This document shows, piece by piece, positions 51,052-62,275 of a stretch of 64,000 nucleotides of DNA. Location: positions 39,844,811-39,908,810 of the forward strand of contig OY282605.1 in the NCBI GenBank assembly GCA_958298945.1, in the 5' to 3' direction. The translations under genes were made by a program, and so were the position numbers. Origin of the DNA: Atherix ibis. Its lineage: Eukaryota; Arthropoda; Insecta; Diptera; Athericidae. The notes beneath the pieces are model-generated. The model saw nothing but the letters and a program-made list of their open reading frames with translations, was not told the DNA's origin and searched no databases. The first letter of the stretch is position 1; each line of letters opens with the position of its first letter.

Positions 51052-52469
51052 TTAATTATTAAATATTCTCCATTTAACAAAATAATAATTAGATGCGTTC
51101 GTCTCAATCCAAGCCTTCGTACATTCGACTGAGCAAAAACTACACGTAAGAATTAGACCGCTGCTGCTATTAATTCTATTTATAGAAAATTATAAATAAA
51201 TATACAATATAATTTTTATTTTTTTTTTAATTCTAAGAATAAGGTCAAATATTAATAATAGCAAGAAGAAGCAAAAAAAAAACCAGATTTCGATTTACCT
51301 TCTTACAATCAGAAAATAGTATTCGGTTTGGAGTAATTTTTTACAGTCTTCACCAGCACATATGGCTACCGGACAATTATGTAAATAATCCTGTACAGTT
51401 GTAGGGACTAGATCATAACAATCCTTATCAATTTTAGACTCATCCAGAGTTTGTAGGCATAAATCAAATAAACTGAAAACTTTACGTTGTTCATGACTAT
51501 AGACTCGGCGGGTAAAGAAGGGCAGGAGTAGTTGTCGTTTGGAATCGATTTCTTCAACTATCATCAATTTTCCATTACAAGGAAACCTAAAAGAAAATCA
51601 AATAATACAATAACAAATCAAATAATGGCAACAATTCTTTGTTTTTGTTTTTTTTAATTATAATTTAATACACTTACTTTGGTGGAATTGGCCTAATTAC
51701 ATCATAATATCGTCGAATATATTTTTTATAGATCATAGGAACATGTGTAACGTGATTATTGTTAAAAATCCGTAAAAGTGTTACGGAATCTGAGAGAATC
51801 GCTGGCAAATATAGTAGGCCACATCCTTTTCGATGGTAATTATTTATAAAAAAAATAAACTTGAAATTATATGAAATACTTACGATCAGCACAAAAAGTA
51901 TCCAATTTGGCTAAGTTGGTAACGTTATTGGGCAACATTTGAAGGAGAATATTATCGTTAAGGACGATCTCGTCAAGGGAGCTACAATTACCCAATTCAC
52001 GAGGTATTCTTCTAATTAGATTGGAACTTAAATCGATAGTCTCAAGTTTTTTTAATTGGCCAATTGCTGAAAGATAAAAATATCATTAATACAAACTGTT
52101 ACATTGAATATGCCTTTTAAAAATAAGAATTTTACTATTTGGAATTATTGAAATTTCATTGCCACTAACGTTGAAACGCTGAAGATTTCCAAGATAACCA
52201 ATAGTCGATGGCAGTGCTGTTAGCTTATTATGAGAGACATCCAAAAATTCTAAATTCTCCAATTTATTAATATCGGAAGGTAGTTCCTTTATTGAATTTC
52301 CCGATAATTGAATGAATCTCAAATTAATCAGTTGCAATAGCCAATTCGGGATGATCGTTATGAAATTCTCTTTTAGATAAATCTCCTGCAGGAATTCTTC
52401 GAATTCCAGTAGGTCTTCTGGTATCTCCCGATAATCCCTATAACTCCAATGCAAAACGGGCTTATTCAT
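51052..52469 (-). CDS. Leucine-rich-repeat protein with cysteine-rich C-terminus, five exons
   Basis: Exons on the minus strand: 52469-52136, 52066-51884, 51825-51678, 51586-51299, 51163-51052. Phases 1, 1, 2, 2 are consistent, giving about 354 residues. Start MNKPVLHWSYRD. Residues about 25-175 are five or more leucine-rich repeats of the short intracellular type (LRFIQLSGNSIKELP, LEFLDVSHNKLTALP, LQRFNVSGNEISIIP, LETIDLSSNLIRRIP). The C-terminal part has CPVAICAGEDC, then CSFCSVEC followed by KAW, so five or six cysteines could bind zinc. This layout is similar to vertebrate LRRC58-type proteins; the assignment is tentative. No signal peptide or membrane segment, so probably cytosolic, perhaps an adaptor. 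Exon 4 could instead end at an in-frame TAA overlapping its donor (AAG|GTAAAT), but the downstream cysteine-rich exon argues for splicing. Confidence 0.8.
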
Positions 52470-52529
52470 TTTGTCTTGGTTGGATGTATCCGTTACGAAA
52501 TAAATAAATTCTTTTCCCAACAATCACAC

Positions 52530-53145
52530 ACGCTTAAATCAGTTCAAGTTCACTTCGATACTGTCATCTAATAGGGCACAGAATTATAATTTCTCCTAAG
52601 AACTTTTCGTATCCTTTCTTTACGGCCGAAAAAAAAACACTAAACAATCGATTTTTGGATTTGATTTTTAATGAGAAGAGCACAAGCATCTCGGCTGCTT
52701 TTACATCGATTCAGAATTCGTTTTGTTATTTAACGTTTGCGAATAATGACACGAACGAGTGAGTTTTCATTCGATTTTATTTATTTACATTTTCAAGCAT
52801 TATGAAATTAGAAAAAGATACAAAAAGTTTGGCAATCAAATTTGAAAATTGTTTTGGTAAAAATAGAATTAGAACGCGAGCGATCAAGTCAAGTCAGTCA
52901 GAGTCAGTCGATGGTGAACTGTTTGCAGGCAGATACAGAAATTTGCATACTCACTAGGCGAAGTTAATACGAATCGTGGTTTTTCAAAACACACAATCGA
53001 AGGCACAAACCATACTAGCTACAGTGATGGAAGAAAATAATATGCTGACAAATTAATCGATTTTTTTTTTAATTTATCATTTCAAGTAACATTAGTAATG
53101 AAATGTATACACTAAAACCTCCATCGGCGTCGTTAATTGTAGGAC
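52530..53145. other. Upstream region of the LRR gene
   Basis: Locally GC-richer in parts (52730-52990). No clear TATA box is in place. Likely 5' UTR and promoter of the minus-strand LRR gene. No coding sequence recognised. Confidence 0.35.
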
Positions 53146-53149
53146 CCAA

Positions 53150-53725
53150 AAAAGACAACGCAAATCGAAATGACGCAAATCGAAATTAATTTTCCTATAC
53201 CAGAGAGCACAAATTCCGCATACAAGCTACGTAATACCTACCATATCATATGCATCATTAGCATCAGGTCAACCGCAACACCAACAACAGCAAAAGCAAC
53301 AACAACAGCAACAACAACACCAGACACAGCAACAGCAGCAGCAGCAATAACACTAATATCCCGTCAGAAGTTCCCGAAATTCGACAGGAACTTAACCAAC
53401 AGCAATATCAGCAGCCAAAATTACAACAACAACAACAGTATAGTACGAATTACATTCCCCCTCCGTCATTTTCGTCCCACGATATATCCTCAATGTTCTC
53501 CCAATTAACTAACTCACTTGCACAGGAATTAAATAAAATACTAACACCTCTTGTAAATGCGTTAATGTCCATTGTGTTAGCTTTATCGTCCACCGTTCAG
53601 AAATAAATGTCGTCCTGTACTGCAAATTCTCTTACAATCCTCCTTTGGAATGCTAACGGACTGAGTTCCAAATAACCAGAACTTGACTTATTAATACATG
53701 ACAAAAATGTTGGTCCAGGTCCAAC
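53150..53725 (+). mobile_element. Jockey-type LINE: end of ORF1 and start of ORF2
   Basis: A CAA/CAG-rich tract (53270-53350 and 53405-53440) is followed by a frame ending SSMFSQLTNSLAQELNKIL, then ALMSIVLALSSTVQK and a stop. TAA overlaps with ATG of a second frame reading MSSCTANSLTILLWNANGLS, which is how Jockey-group ORF2 endonucleases begin (xILxWNANGL). The endonuclease is cut off within 40 codons by a stop and by a junction to the R1-like sequence at about 53725. Confidence 0.65.
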
Positions 53726-55620
53726 TTCTACATACGCGACTACACAACATCCATGGAAGAGCTCTCGAGGGCCTGCACTAGATTGCAGAATGGCAAGGCA
53801 CCAGGACCAAGCGGCATACCCAACATCGCACTGAAGATTGCAATGGCCGCCAGGCCAGACATGTTCATAAGCATGTACGACGCATGCCTGCGCCAAGGCG
53901 TATTTCCGACCCGATGGAAGGAACAAAGATTGGTTCTTCTCCCAAAAGGGACGAAACCACAGGACGAGCCAGCTTCCTATCGTCCACTTTGCATGCTGGA
54001 TTCGGACGGGAAGAATTTGGAGCGGATAGTGTCCAACAGATTGGAGCAATACATCGATCCTCAACTTTCCAAATTTCAATTCGGATTCAGGAAGGGAAGA
54101 TCGACCATCGACGCGTTGGAACTAGTCACGAACATTGCAAAGCAAGCCATCTCAGGAAAGAGATGGAAAAGCGGTTCTAAAAAGTATTGCCTCATTGTCA
54201 CTCTGGACATCAAGAAAGCGTTTAACTCGGCCCGCTGGGATCGAATCTTGGAGGCTCTTGAGATCATGGGGGTGCCCTACTTCCTACGGAGGATGGTCAG
54301 ATCATACTTCAGTGATCGACTACTGCACTACGAAACCGAGGATGGACCAGCGGAGTATGGGGTCACGGGAGGGGTACCTCAGGGCTCTGTCCTGGAGCCA
54401 CTTTTGTGGAACGTCATGTACGACGGCCTACTCCATCTGGAATTACCGACGAACACAACACTTGTGGCTTTCGCGGACGACGTAGCGGTTGTCCTTGTAG
54501 CCAAACACCTGGAGGAACTGGAAGCCGCATTCTCCACCACCATCCGGAGCATAAGACAGTGGATGACATCGGCAGACCTGTCTTTGGTGGAACATAAGAC
54601 CGAGGCACTCCTTGTGAGTAGCCGGAAGAAAATGGAGACCATCACCATAAGAGTAGGCGATCATGATATCCAGTCGCTACCCTACATCCGGTATCTAGGA
54701 GTGGTCTTGGATGCCAGACTCAACTACAAGGAGCACATCTCCATAAAGGCATCAGCAGTACAGGGCGCGCTTTGGCAGATAATGCCCAATATCGGAGGCC
54801 CCTGGCAAATCTGAAGGCGACTACTGGCAACTGTAGTTAAATCCATCCTGCTATACGGAGGACCAGTGTGGGCAAAAATTGCTAGAGCTAACAACATACC
54901 GCAAGACAATGTCATCAGTCCGGCGGCTCTCAGCAATCGGAGTAGCGTCAGCATAACGAATGGTATCAGACGATGCGGTCAACGTTGTGGCATCATGCCC
55001 ACCCATCGACATCCTGGCAGGAGAGCGGGAACACCAACATCGTAGGAAGAAGGAAGAGCGGCGAGATAATGATTCTACTAGCGCGCCTAATGCCGAACCT
55101 TGCAGAACCCACAAGGAGTAGGAGTATTCTGTCGGCGACCGTGGTCGGGTCAATTCCGCTGTGCGCTGGACCAATTTAAGCGGATGGGTTGATCCGCTTA
55201 AATTGGTCCAGCGCACCACCGCCGAAGAGGTCGGTGTTAGCTGCTCCGTGATCTAAGGCTCGTACGGAAGAAAGAAATGAGTCCAAGAAGAAGTGGCAAA
55301 ATCGTTAGGATAATACTCCAGATGGCAGATGAACTCGAAAAGATCGACAAAATGGTAATCCCAATCTCAATTCCCAAAAAAAAATCCAATTTTGTACAGG
55401 ACATGGACATTTACGGGATAATGCGCCCTTTTTATGATGGGATGGTGCAGAACGCAGAGCACGGATTCTTTTACTGCAACCGATTCAATGTGGGTAGAGA
55501 AGAGGCTCAGAAGTGCTCTGGCCGGCCCATAACTTCATACAATGTCGTGGCTCTGATGTTCGAGTCGAGGACGGATTGAGGGTAAACCGAAATGCTTAGA
55601 AGAGAGCAGTAGAACTAGAG
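53726..55620 (+). mobile_element. R1-clade LINE with an open reverse transcriptase core
   Basis: The open frame 53753-54814 (353 residues) is a reverse transcriptase core: LQNGKAPGPSGIPNIALKI, RWKEQRLVLLPKGTKPQDEP, SYRPLCMLDSDGK, FQFGFRKGRSTIDALELVTN, CLIVTLDIKKAFNSARW (first catalytic Asp), VTGGVPQGSVL and VAFADDVAVV (the FADD active site), then YIRYLGVVLDARLNYKEHI. This order and wording fit the R1 group, which in insects includes rDNA-specific elements. The 5' endonuclease part is missing. After 54814, stops and small deletions break the frame (YGGPVWAK at 54855, FCTGHGH-like text at 55395). It is GC-richer than its surroundings, so probably a relatively recent insertion, but incomplete. 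Confidence 0.88.
55161..55216. repeat. Perfect 24-bp inverted repeat with 8-nt loop
   Basis: Left arm 55161-55184 (starting GTGCGCTGGACCAATTTAAG) and right arm 55193-55216 (ending AATTGGTCCAGCGCAC) are exact reverse complements around the loop TGGGTTGA. It lies inside the R1-like remnant, where a single forward copy is expected in the coding text. The second arm is therefore most simply a template-switch duplication. Confidence 0.9.
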
Positions 55621-55839
55621 TAGTTAGTGATTTTGATTAATTTCTGCTTGACGGTGATTTCGTGCGAAGATATATAAATGTGACCAATTAAGGTGGTTTT
55701 AGTGGGTCAAGACCCGACAGTTTGTCTTCCGATAATTTTTAACTTATTGTAAAAAATAAAAAATAGAAGTTGGCAGTGAATATCGTCAGGTTATGTGTAC
55801 ACGTATAATCCTACTCCAAACATCACAGTCATTGACAAT

Positions 55840-56480
55840 AACGTTGCTGGCAGAATCATCTTAAGAGAAATACGGACCGATGATTCCACCAAACAGTGTA
55901 TTTTTCTAATTTCTGGTTGCAGTACAATGGCTGTACATGGCTTATTAACATACCCATCCAACCAGAAATAAGCTTCGTCACTGAATGAAATTTTTTGGTA
56001 AAAAAATGGATTTTCCTCAAGTTGCTCTGAGCTTTACTCATCGATAATTCGACGTTTTGGCAGGTCGTTTTGCTTCAGTTCTTGCACGATGTGTGTTTTG
56101 TACGCTATTAGAGCATGATTTTTGGAAAAATCTTCCACATAGTCGAGCAACACAATCCCAATTGCTGTGAATGGCGACGAATGGATAAATCATTTTTTTC
56201 ACTAACCCTGGACGCTACAGCAGAAATATTTTCCTCTGTACGCACATGGGTTGGTGATTTGATGTCTAATAGCGTTAAATTGCTGCTAAATTTGATCACA
56301 ATGCTCAGTAGATCGATTATAACCGACATTAAAATGCTCGAAGTGTACAAAACAAATTTTTCGCAAAGCACGAACCATTCGTGGTTCTTCAAATATATAA
56401 GGACCACTCCAAAATTAATTGGGCGAAGAAGAGACGTTAACAGCTAAGAATCTCCCATCAGTGTCGTCGGTCAGCTTCAC
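55840..56480 (-). mobile_element. DUF4817-type transposon remnant, related to 47135-48037
   Basis: The minus-strand frame 56108-56407 contains IVIKFSSNLTLLDIKSPTHV, then RTEENISAVASRVSEKNDLS and RRHSQQLGLCCSTMWKIF. This is the region after the DUF4817 domain and matches the plus-strand copy at 47170-47400 (DIKPSTHM). Around 55900-56000 SVTKLISGWMGM in a shifted frame corresponds to SDEAHFWLDGYV. Truncated and frameshifted. Confidence 0.65.
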
Positions 56481-56939
56481 ACATTATTTTCTATTTTATT
56501 TTTGATTTTTATTTCAAAAATTAAAAAACTATTAAGCTTTCCTAATTTTTATATTTTCTTCCTGATTTCCTATTGCCTCAATAAAATTTGGAAGGGCTAT
56601 AAATATTTCCTTTTCCCTCATTTCGTGTTCCCGATTCTAAATAGTTGGTTTTATTTTTCATTACTTTTCTGCCGTTCTTTCTTCGGGTGTCTTTGGGTGT
56701 CACCATATTCCCCTATATGTGAAAGAACCATTTCCTCTTCTCATCTAATAATCCAAATCGTTGAGTTAAGTTCCCGTTCATATTAGTATAATGGACAATG
56801 AGTGGGCTGATCAGCTAAGGAGGGAGATAGAATCCCGCTGAATTTCAAGGCTTATCGCATCAACTAATCAAATGTCATTTAACATCATTAGATATACGTA
56901 GACAAACGGACTCAAGACTCAAGATTTCTTTCCATATGT

Positions 56940-57420
56940 AGGCCGATTTTTTTTTTAAAAATAAAATGTTTTTCCAACTAGTATGCACAACAACCATTCC
57001 AAAGTTCTGGGCAAGGAAACTTCTAAGAATTCAGATTGGGCATACCGCATCTATCCATGATTTTCTTTCTGGCTACCAATCTCATCCTGCATATGATTCC
57101 TATGACATTCAACTCACCATTTCCCATATTTTAATTGGATGCCTCTTCTCCCAGAATTTCTATTTGAATAGTTCTTCTTAAATTATGGAGCTCTCAGACC
57201 CTATAACTTCTTTTCCAAGTACTCTCTCTTAAACTTACTGATTTGTAACGAATATGCTCCCTAAAATTTAACCACATCTAATTACTTCCTCCAATTAACT
57301 GTCGACCAGTTTCATTAGCCAAAATGGCAATGGCAGCTCACACGTAAATTAAAGTCACCGAATGACCTTAAGATCTTTTAGAGATCTTATAAAAAGCTAA
57401 AAATCGATGTAAAAAGTTTT
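56940..57420 (+). mobile_element. LINE C-terminal and 3'-tail remnant
   Basis: The frame 56966-57181 reads ARKLLRIQIGHTASIHDFLS and LTISHILIGCLFSQNFYLN, matching the LRIGHTxLTHxxL ... LTVxHILxxCP block after RNase H in I/Jockey-group LINEs. A tail follows containing AAAGTCACCGAATGACCTTA, similar in plan to the tail at 38380. Confidence 0.55.
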
Positions 57421-57424
57421 TAAA

Positions 57425-58725
57425 GAAAGTTACAAGTTTTGTATGACAAAACACAGTATCTATTCGTAAAATGTAGTTAATAAATAACGAAATTCCAAAT
57501 AACAATAAAATTAAATCAACGGAAAAAAACCATAAATTTACTAAAATTTCCTTTTTCCCAAATAATCGGCTAATCATTGTCAAATTGAAAGTTTAATGAA
57601 CAATTTTTTTCCCCAATCATTTCGCATTAAATATTAAAATTATCTTCAAAATTGAAGTTCATTTACGAGGACCTTGAAAAGAAAATTTATTATTGGGGAA
57701 ATTGGCATATTGGGGTCTATCAGCGAGATTAGTTTAATCAGCATTCGAATTAAACTTTTGCAACAAAAAAAAATGTTGATACTTTTCGTCTAAAATATTA
57801 TTTTTATTTACAATTTCCCATCAAAGGATTAAATGTTTCCTATTTCTATAAAAAAGAATGTAGAAATATTAATAAAAAAATTGTCGGAATACTCTTATAA
57901 AAACACAGTCCTTTTATGGGAATTCGTAAGTTTAATAAATAAAATAAAAATCTATTTTTATGATATTCAAAAAACATAAGAAAGTCTTTAAGAGATTTGT
58001 AACAAATTAAAAATTTGTTTATCTTCATTTCATCAATAATCTTTTAACTATTGTTTTGAGACCATAAAGTTAGCTAAATTTTATTTACAATTATTTCCGT
58101 CTTTAAAAAATAAAATCGTATTTTACATGAAAAAGTTTATTTTCCTGTCAAAAGGTTATCGGACAAAAATTCAATTAGCAAAATAAAAATTTTAAACAAT
58201 AATTCATAAAATTATCAAATTGCAAAAAAAAAATAAACAATTATTTTCAAATAAAAGTTTATCAAAAGTTGGTTATAAAAAAAAATTTATAATTTATTAA
58301 TTTGCTTTTTTAATTACATGATAGGTTTTGAAAAGACGCAAGCCAATAATTATAAAAGCTCCTTGACTATTGAAATATTTTAATTGATTATTAATAACTT
58401 ATTTATTATATGCACACAACAAACATTGAAAAACACTACGATAAAAAATATTTTTATAATTTATTATTAAGATTAAAAATGACTATAAAGTTATTAAAAT
58501 GACATTTATAAATTGTAAAATTTTTTTCAAAAGGTACGGCCTTCCTTGCTAGTGTGAGCTTCCTTTCAAAGTGGGGTTAGGGTACATTATACGGAACATT
58601 TTACTCAGAATTTTTTTTTATTTCAAAAATATAATACTTTCCCACTCAAAATGAATTAGCAATAGTATAAATATTATTTAGACTACGTTTTTAGACATTT
58701 ATAAGCATCTGTTATGGCCATAATA
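57425..58725. other. AT-rich spacer
   Basis: Nothing recognised except a short GC-richer stretch at 58530-58590 without an open frame. Confidence 0.55.
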
Positions 58726-58726
58726 G

Positions 58727-59618
58727 GGTTTTCGAATAAGAGTGATATGATTTCTTTTCAACAAAAAAAATTACACTAATTTTTAAGGGAATTCAAATAT
58801 TTTTTATTTAATATGAAGTACTATCGATGCAATTAAGTAATAAATAAAAAGTCATTCAAATTCCCTCCACGACTTCTTTTGCAGGAACAAATTCGATTAA
58901 CCCAATTTTTTAACACTTTTTCTACTAAATCAAGTAGTATGTCATGAATAGCACGTTCAATATTGACTTCTAAAGCTTGAAGAGAGTCTGGTTTATTGCC
59001 AAAGACCAATGACCTTAAATAACCCCACAAGAAATAGTCTAATCGTGTTAAATCACAACTTCTTGGAGGCCATTCAATGTTACAATTTCTTGAAATAATC
59101 AAATCTCAAAACTTTTCGGTTGTTGCACATGCTGTGTGGCACGTAGCCCCGTCTTGTTGGAACCAGATATTGTCAAAATCAACTTCTTTCAATTTCGGCC
59201 ATAAAAAGTTGGTTATCATCGATCTATACCGCTCTTCATTGACAGTAACGGTGTTACCAGCTTCATTTTGAAAGAATGATTCCACCAGACCAAAAACCAC
59301 ACCAAACTGTCAATTTAGGTGAATGTAATGGGTGTTCATGAATAATTTGTGGATTTTCTTCGCACCAGAATCGACAGTTTTGTTTATTTACCGAACCACT
59401 CAGATGAAAGTGAGATGGCAAAAGCGCACGAAAAGTTGCAATTGGAGAACGATTATTTTGATAATAAAATTTAATAATTTTTAAACGTTGTTCTTGCATA
59501 TATCTCTCTATGATAAAATTGCAAAACATTACTGAATACAATGATAAAAAAAGACAGATCATGACATATTATAAATGGCCGAAACGTCACTTACAAATAA
59601 TATTACTCTTATTGGCAA
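58727..59618 (-). mobile_element. DUF4817-type transposon, copy 2 of the family at 28462
   Basis: Inverted ends GAATAAGAGTGATATGATTT and AATAATATTACTCTTATT match those at 28462-29674. The minus strand contains FIIERYMQEQRLKIIKFYYQ (start near 59525), RSPIATFRALLPSHFHLSGS, a fusion produced by an internal deletion, then VNKQNCRFWCEENPQIIHE, WFQQDGATCHTACATTEKF, SRNCNIEWPPRSCDLTRLDY and CKRSRGGNLNDFLF. At about 890 bp it is a shortened derivative that keeps both ends; frames are otherwise fairly open. Confidence 0.82.
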
Positions 59619-59837
59619 ATATTTTTATTATTGTACCTTGAATATTTAATTAAAATAAAAACAAATGGTGTTTCCTAATATGCAATAAAATATTATTGAT
59701 TAAAAATTGTTATTATATATTTTTCAACATTATTTATCTGAGAAGTTTTGTTTAGATTGTTTGAGGTTATGATGTACAGTTGGAAACTTTTGATAGACTG
59801 CCCCAAACTACATGCAAGATTAGAATTTTATGCCATT

Positions 59838-60420
59838 TTTGTGATAAAGTGTTGTTAATAATAAAAGGAAGTAATGTGACAGCTGACAGTTCAGGGTTAT
59901 TAAAAATGGAGCGCTGCACGAAAGAAAAACACGTTTTCATTGTTGAGCAATATTTCGGAAATAAAGAAGATTTGGCAGCTGTTGTTCGCAACTATCGTAC
60001 AAAATATGGTCGGAATAGTGATTTAACTTCATCAACTGTGAAGAGATTCATTAAAAAATGTAGGGAGACTAGATCAATTAGTCAAAGTTAATCGAGAAAA
60101 TTGTCGCATTTGGGGCTCACAAAATCTACGAGTGATTGTTGAGAAATAAATGCATCCACAACGTGTTACTGTTTAGTGCAAATTTTGGGTTGGAGGCTCT
60201 CATTCTTCTTCAAAAATTCAGCTGGTCAGGCAATAACAGTTAATGGTGCTTGCGATCGCAACATGATAATCCAGGTTTTTTTTTACTCAAATTGCAAGAT
60301 ATAAATAGGGACAATATGTGGTTCCAACAAGATAATGCCACATGTCATACATCCCGACAAACAATTACTTCTTGCGTGAAGTTTGGGGACATGCTTTACA
60401 TATGAAAGATTAAACCAATT
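59838..60420 (+). mobile_element. DUF4817-type transposon, second family, copy 2
   Basis: The leader TGACAGCTGACAGTTCAGGG and the start MERCTKEKHVFIVEQYFGNK match 46300-46380. The frame continues YRTKYGRNSDLTSSTVKRFI and ends with SISQS and a stop where an internal deletion joins a later block (IEKIVAFGAHKI, an N/Q-rich FVNRQNCRIWGSENP equivalent). Then near 60315 NMWFQQDNATCHTSRQTIT with the catalytic Asp, ending near FGDM. The C-terminus is missing. Confidence 0.75.
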
Positions 60421-60829
60421 TACAATTTGGAAAATAAAATTTATACAAAGATATTTTAAATTAAGATTTTAATTTAACATTTTTTTTTATATTAAAAAAT
60501 TTTTACCATTATTTAAAAAAATATAATATTTTTTATATACAATATTTAAAACAAAACTTCTTGCAAGACTAAGTCCTTTTGAGGTAATTTGTGCACATTT
60601 CGAGTAGTAATTCTGCCATTACTTAAAATATACTAATTTATAAAAGCTTCGAAGTTTGACAATTGTTTGCATAAAGACAATCTCTATAAGAAAACATTAA
60701 ATAATTGGTGCATCTTAGGAACTTTTCGTCTAATAAAGCGAATATTTATCGTGTTGTGCGGCTTGTGGTGCATGTGGTCCAGCTTGAAATCTTTAATTTT
60801 AAGGCTAAAAAAGTCAATTATCACACAGT

Positions 60830-61120
60830 AATGGCCTTGTATTCTTCATTTTTGTAGAAATTTTGGCATATGACCCCTTCAGACTGGATGCAATGGCTTC
60901 TCCACAGTCACCTGTGGGTTTTCAGAGCCCCATATACGGATTTTGCTTATGAACGTGCTGCGTCAACCTGAGAAAAATCTTATTAATTTGTCTTAATTTT
61001 AAAATTAATTGGTTGTCTCCTGTGATTGCTTATGAACGTGCTGCGTCAACCTGAGAAAAATCTGGAATGTCTTAATTTTAAAATTTATTGGTTGTCGCGG
61101 GTGATCATAATCTTTCAAAT
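60830..61120 (-). mobile_element. DUF4817-type fragment with an 83-bp tandem duplication
   Basis: On the minus strand, 60880-60960 reads IRIWGSENPQVTVEKPLHP (in mixed frames), the WGSENPxVxxExPLHP block of these transposases. Beside it, TTGCTTATGAACGTGCTGCG starts at 60943 and again at 61026, so an 83-bp unit is present twice with a few differences. Confidence 0.5.
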
Positions 61121-61790
61121 TGAATTTTCCAGTCTTAAATTTTCCAAACCAGAATGTGCATAGAAAAATTTCTAAATTCTATTCTGTACATTTTTTTTTA
61201 ATTGATTTTGTTTTCGTTTACTTTAAAATTAAGTGTTTTTTTACTATTATAATAAAAAAAATGGCCAATTCTAAAGCATAATTATCAATAGTAAAAATCT
61301 TTAAAAAATTTAATCAATTTAACGGTATATAAAATGTAGAATTTAGTATTTTCAACCTTATTATCAAAATAATAAAGTTAGCCTATTAGGTAATCTGATT
61401 ATTCCTATTTATTGTAAAAAAAATCAAGTTAAATTAATTGATGATGAAATAAATAATATCAAAAATATTCTTAATCAAACATGCTTGATATTTTCAAAAA
61501 TTGTCTTTTCTCATTAGATTTTTATAAGAAAAGAATTTTTTATTAAACTTTTCTAATACTCTGACTAAAGTTAAAAAAATCTAAATAATTTTGATTAAAA
61601 TTTCAAATGAAAAAGAAATAACACAACGTAAATTTCAAATTTTCTAAATCGTAATAAACTATTCAAACCATCAAATACTGAAAGTGTGTCTATTAGGTTT
61701 TTTTATCCGTCTATCTATCAAAACATCTGTCATCTGTCAAAGTTTAGAAATAATTTTTGTTGAGTATAATCTGACATTTAAATATAAATA
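61121..61790. other. AT-rich spacer
   Basis: Nothing recognised. Confidence 0.5.
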
Positions 61791-61799
61791 GTTTTTGGC

Positions 61800-62275
61800 T
61801 TCAACAACGTTTCCGGATAGGATGCTCATTATTGACTCAAAATTTTTTGTTGACAATCGAAATTATCACTTTTGAACTAAGGCAAATCGAGACACCAACA
61901 CATTCAAAAAAAATGCTACTTTAGGTCCCTATTTCTTAACAACGATTATTTTTTGGAAAACGAAGAGGATATAGACCCTGGTGATATGTAATTCCGCCAG
62001 GATGGCACTACTACTCATACGTCTTGTAAAACTATAAATTTATTTAAAACTCGATTTAACGACAATGTGATTTCAGACTTTTAATTTTTCGATTATTTCT
62101 TTAAGGGTTGTGTAAATTTTTTTATGTACGCTAACAAATTAGTAATAACTAATGCTATAGAAACCAAAATTCAACGAGTTATAATGGAGAAAGTTCTTCG
62201 GGGTTTACTGAAAAAGTCGATTAAAAATGTGGTCGGTCCGATGAGTTTCGTCAAGAACAGCCCATATACTCGAAA
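61800..62275 (+). mobile_element. DUF4817-type transposase C-terminal remnant
   Basis: Plus-strand reading gives FRQDGTTTHTSCKTINLFKT (61990-62050), the usual WFQQDGATCHTAxxTIxLL block with its catalytic Asp, then a decayed FFDYFFKGCV (usual PLDYFLWGYV), YANKLVITNAIETKIQRVI and a divergent end. Stops occur in between. Old. Confidence 0.6.

Noticed and set aside
51295..51297. TAA as the end of the LRR protein
   Set aside because: It overlaps an AAG|GTAAAT donor, and a downstream exon in the right phase supplies a matching cysteine-rich end. Kept only as an alternative.
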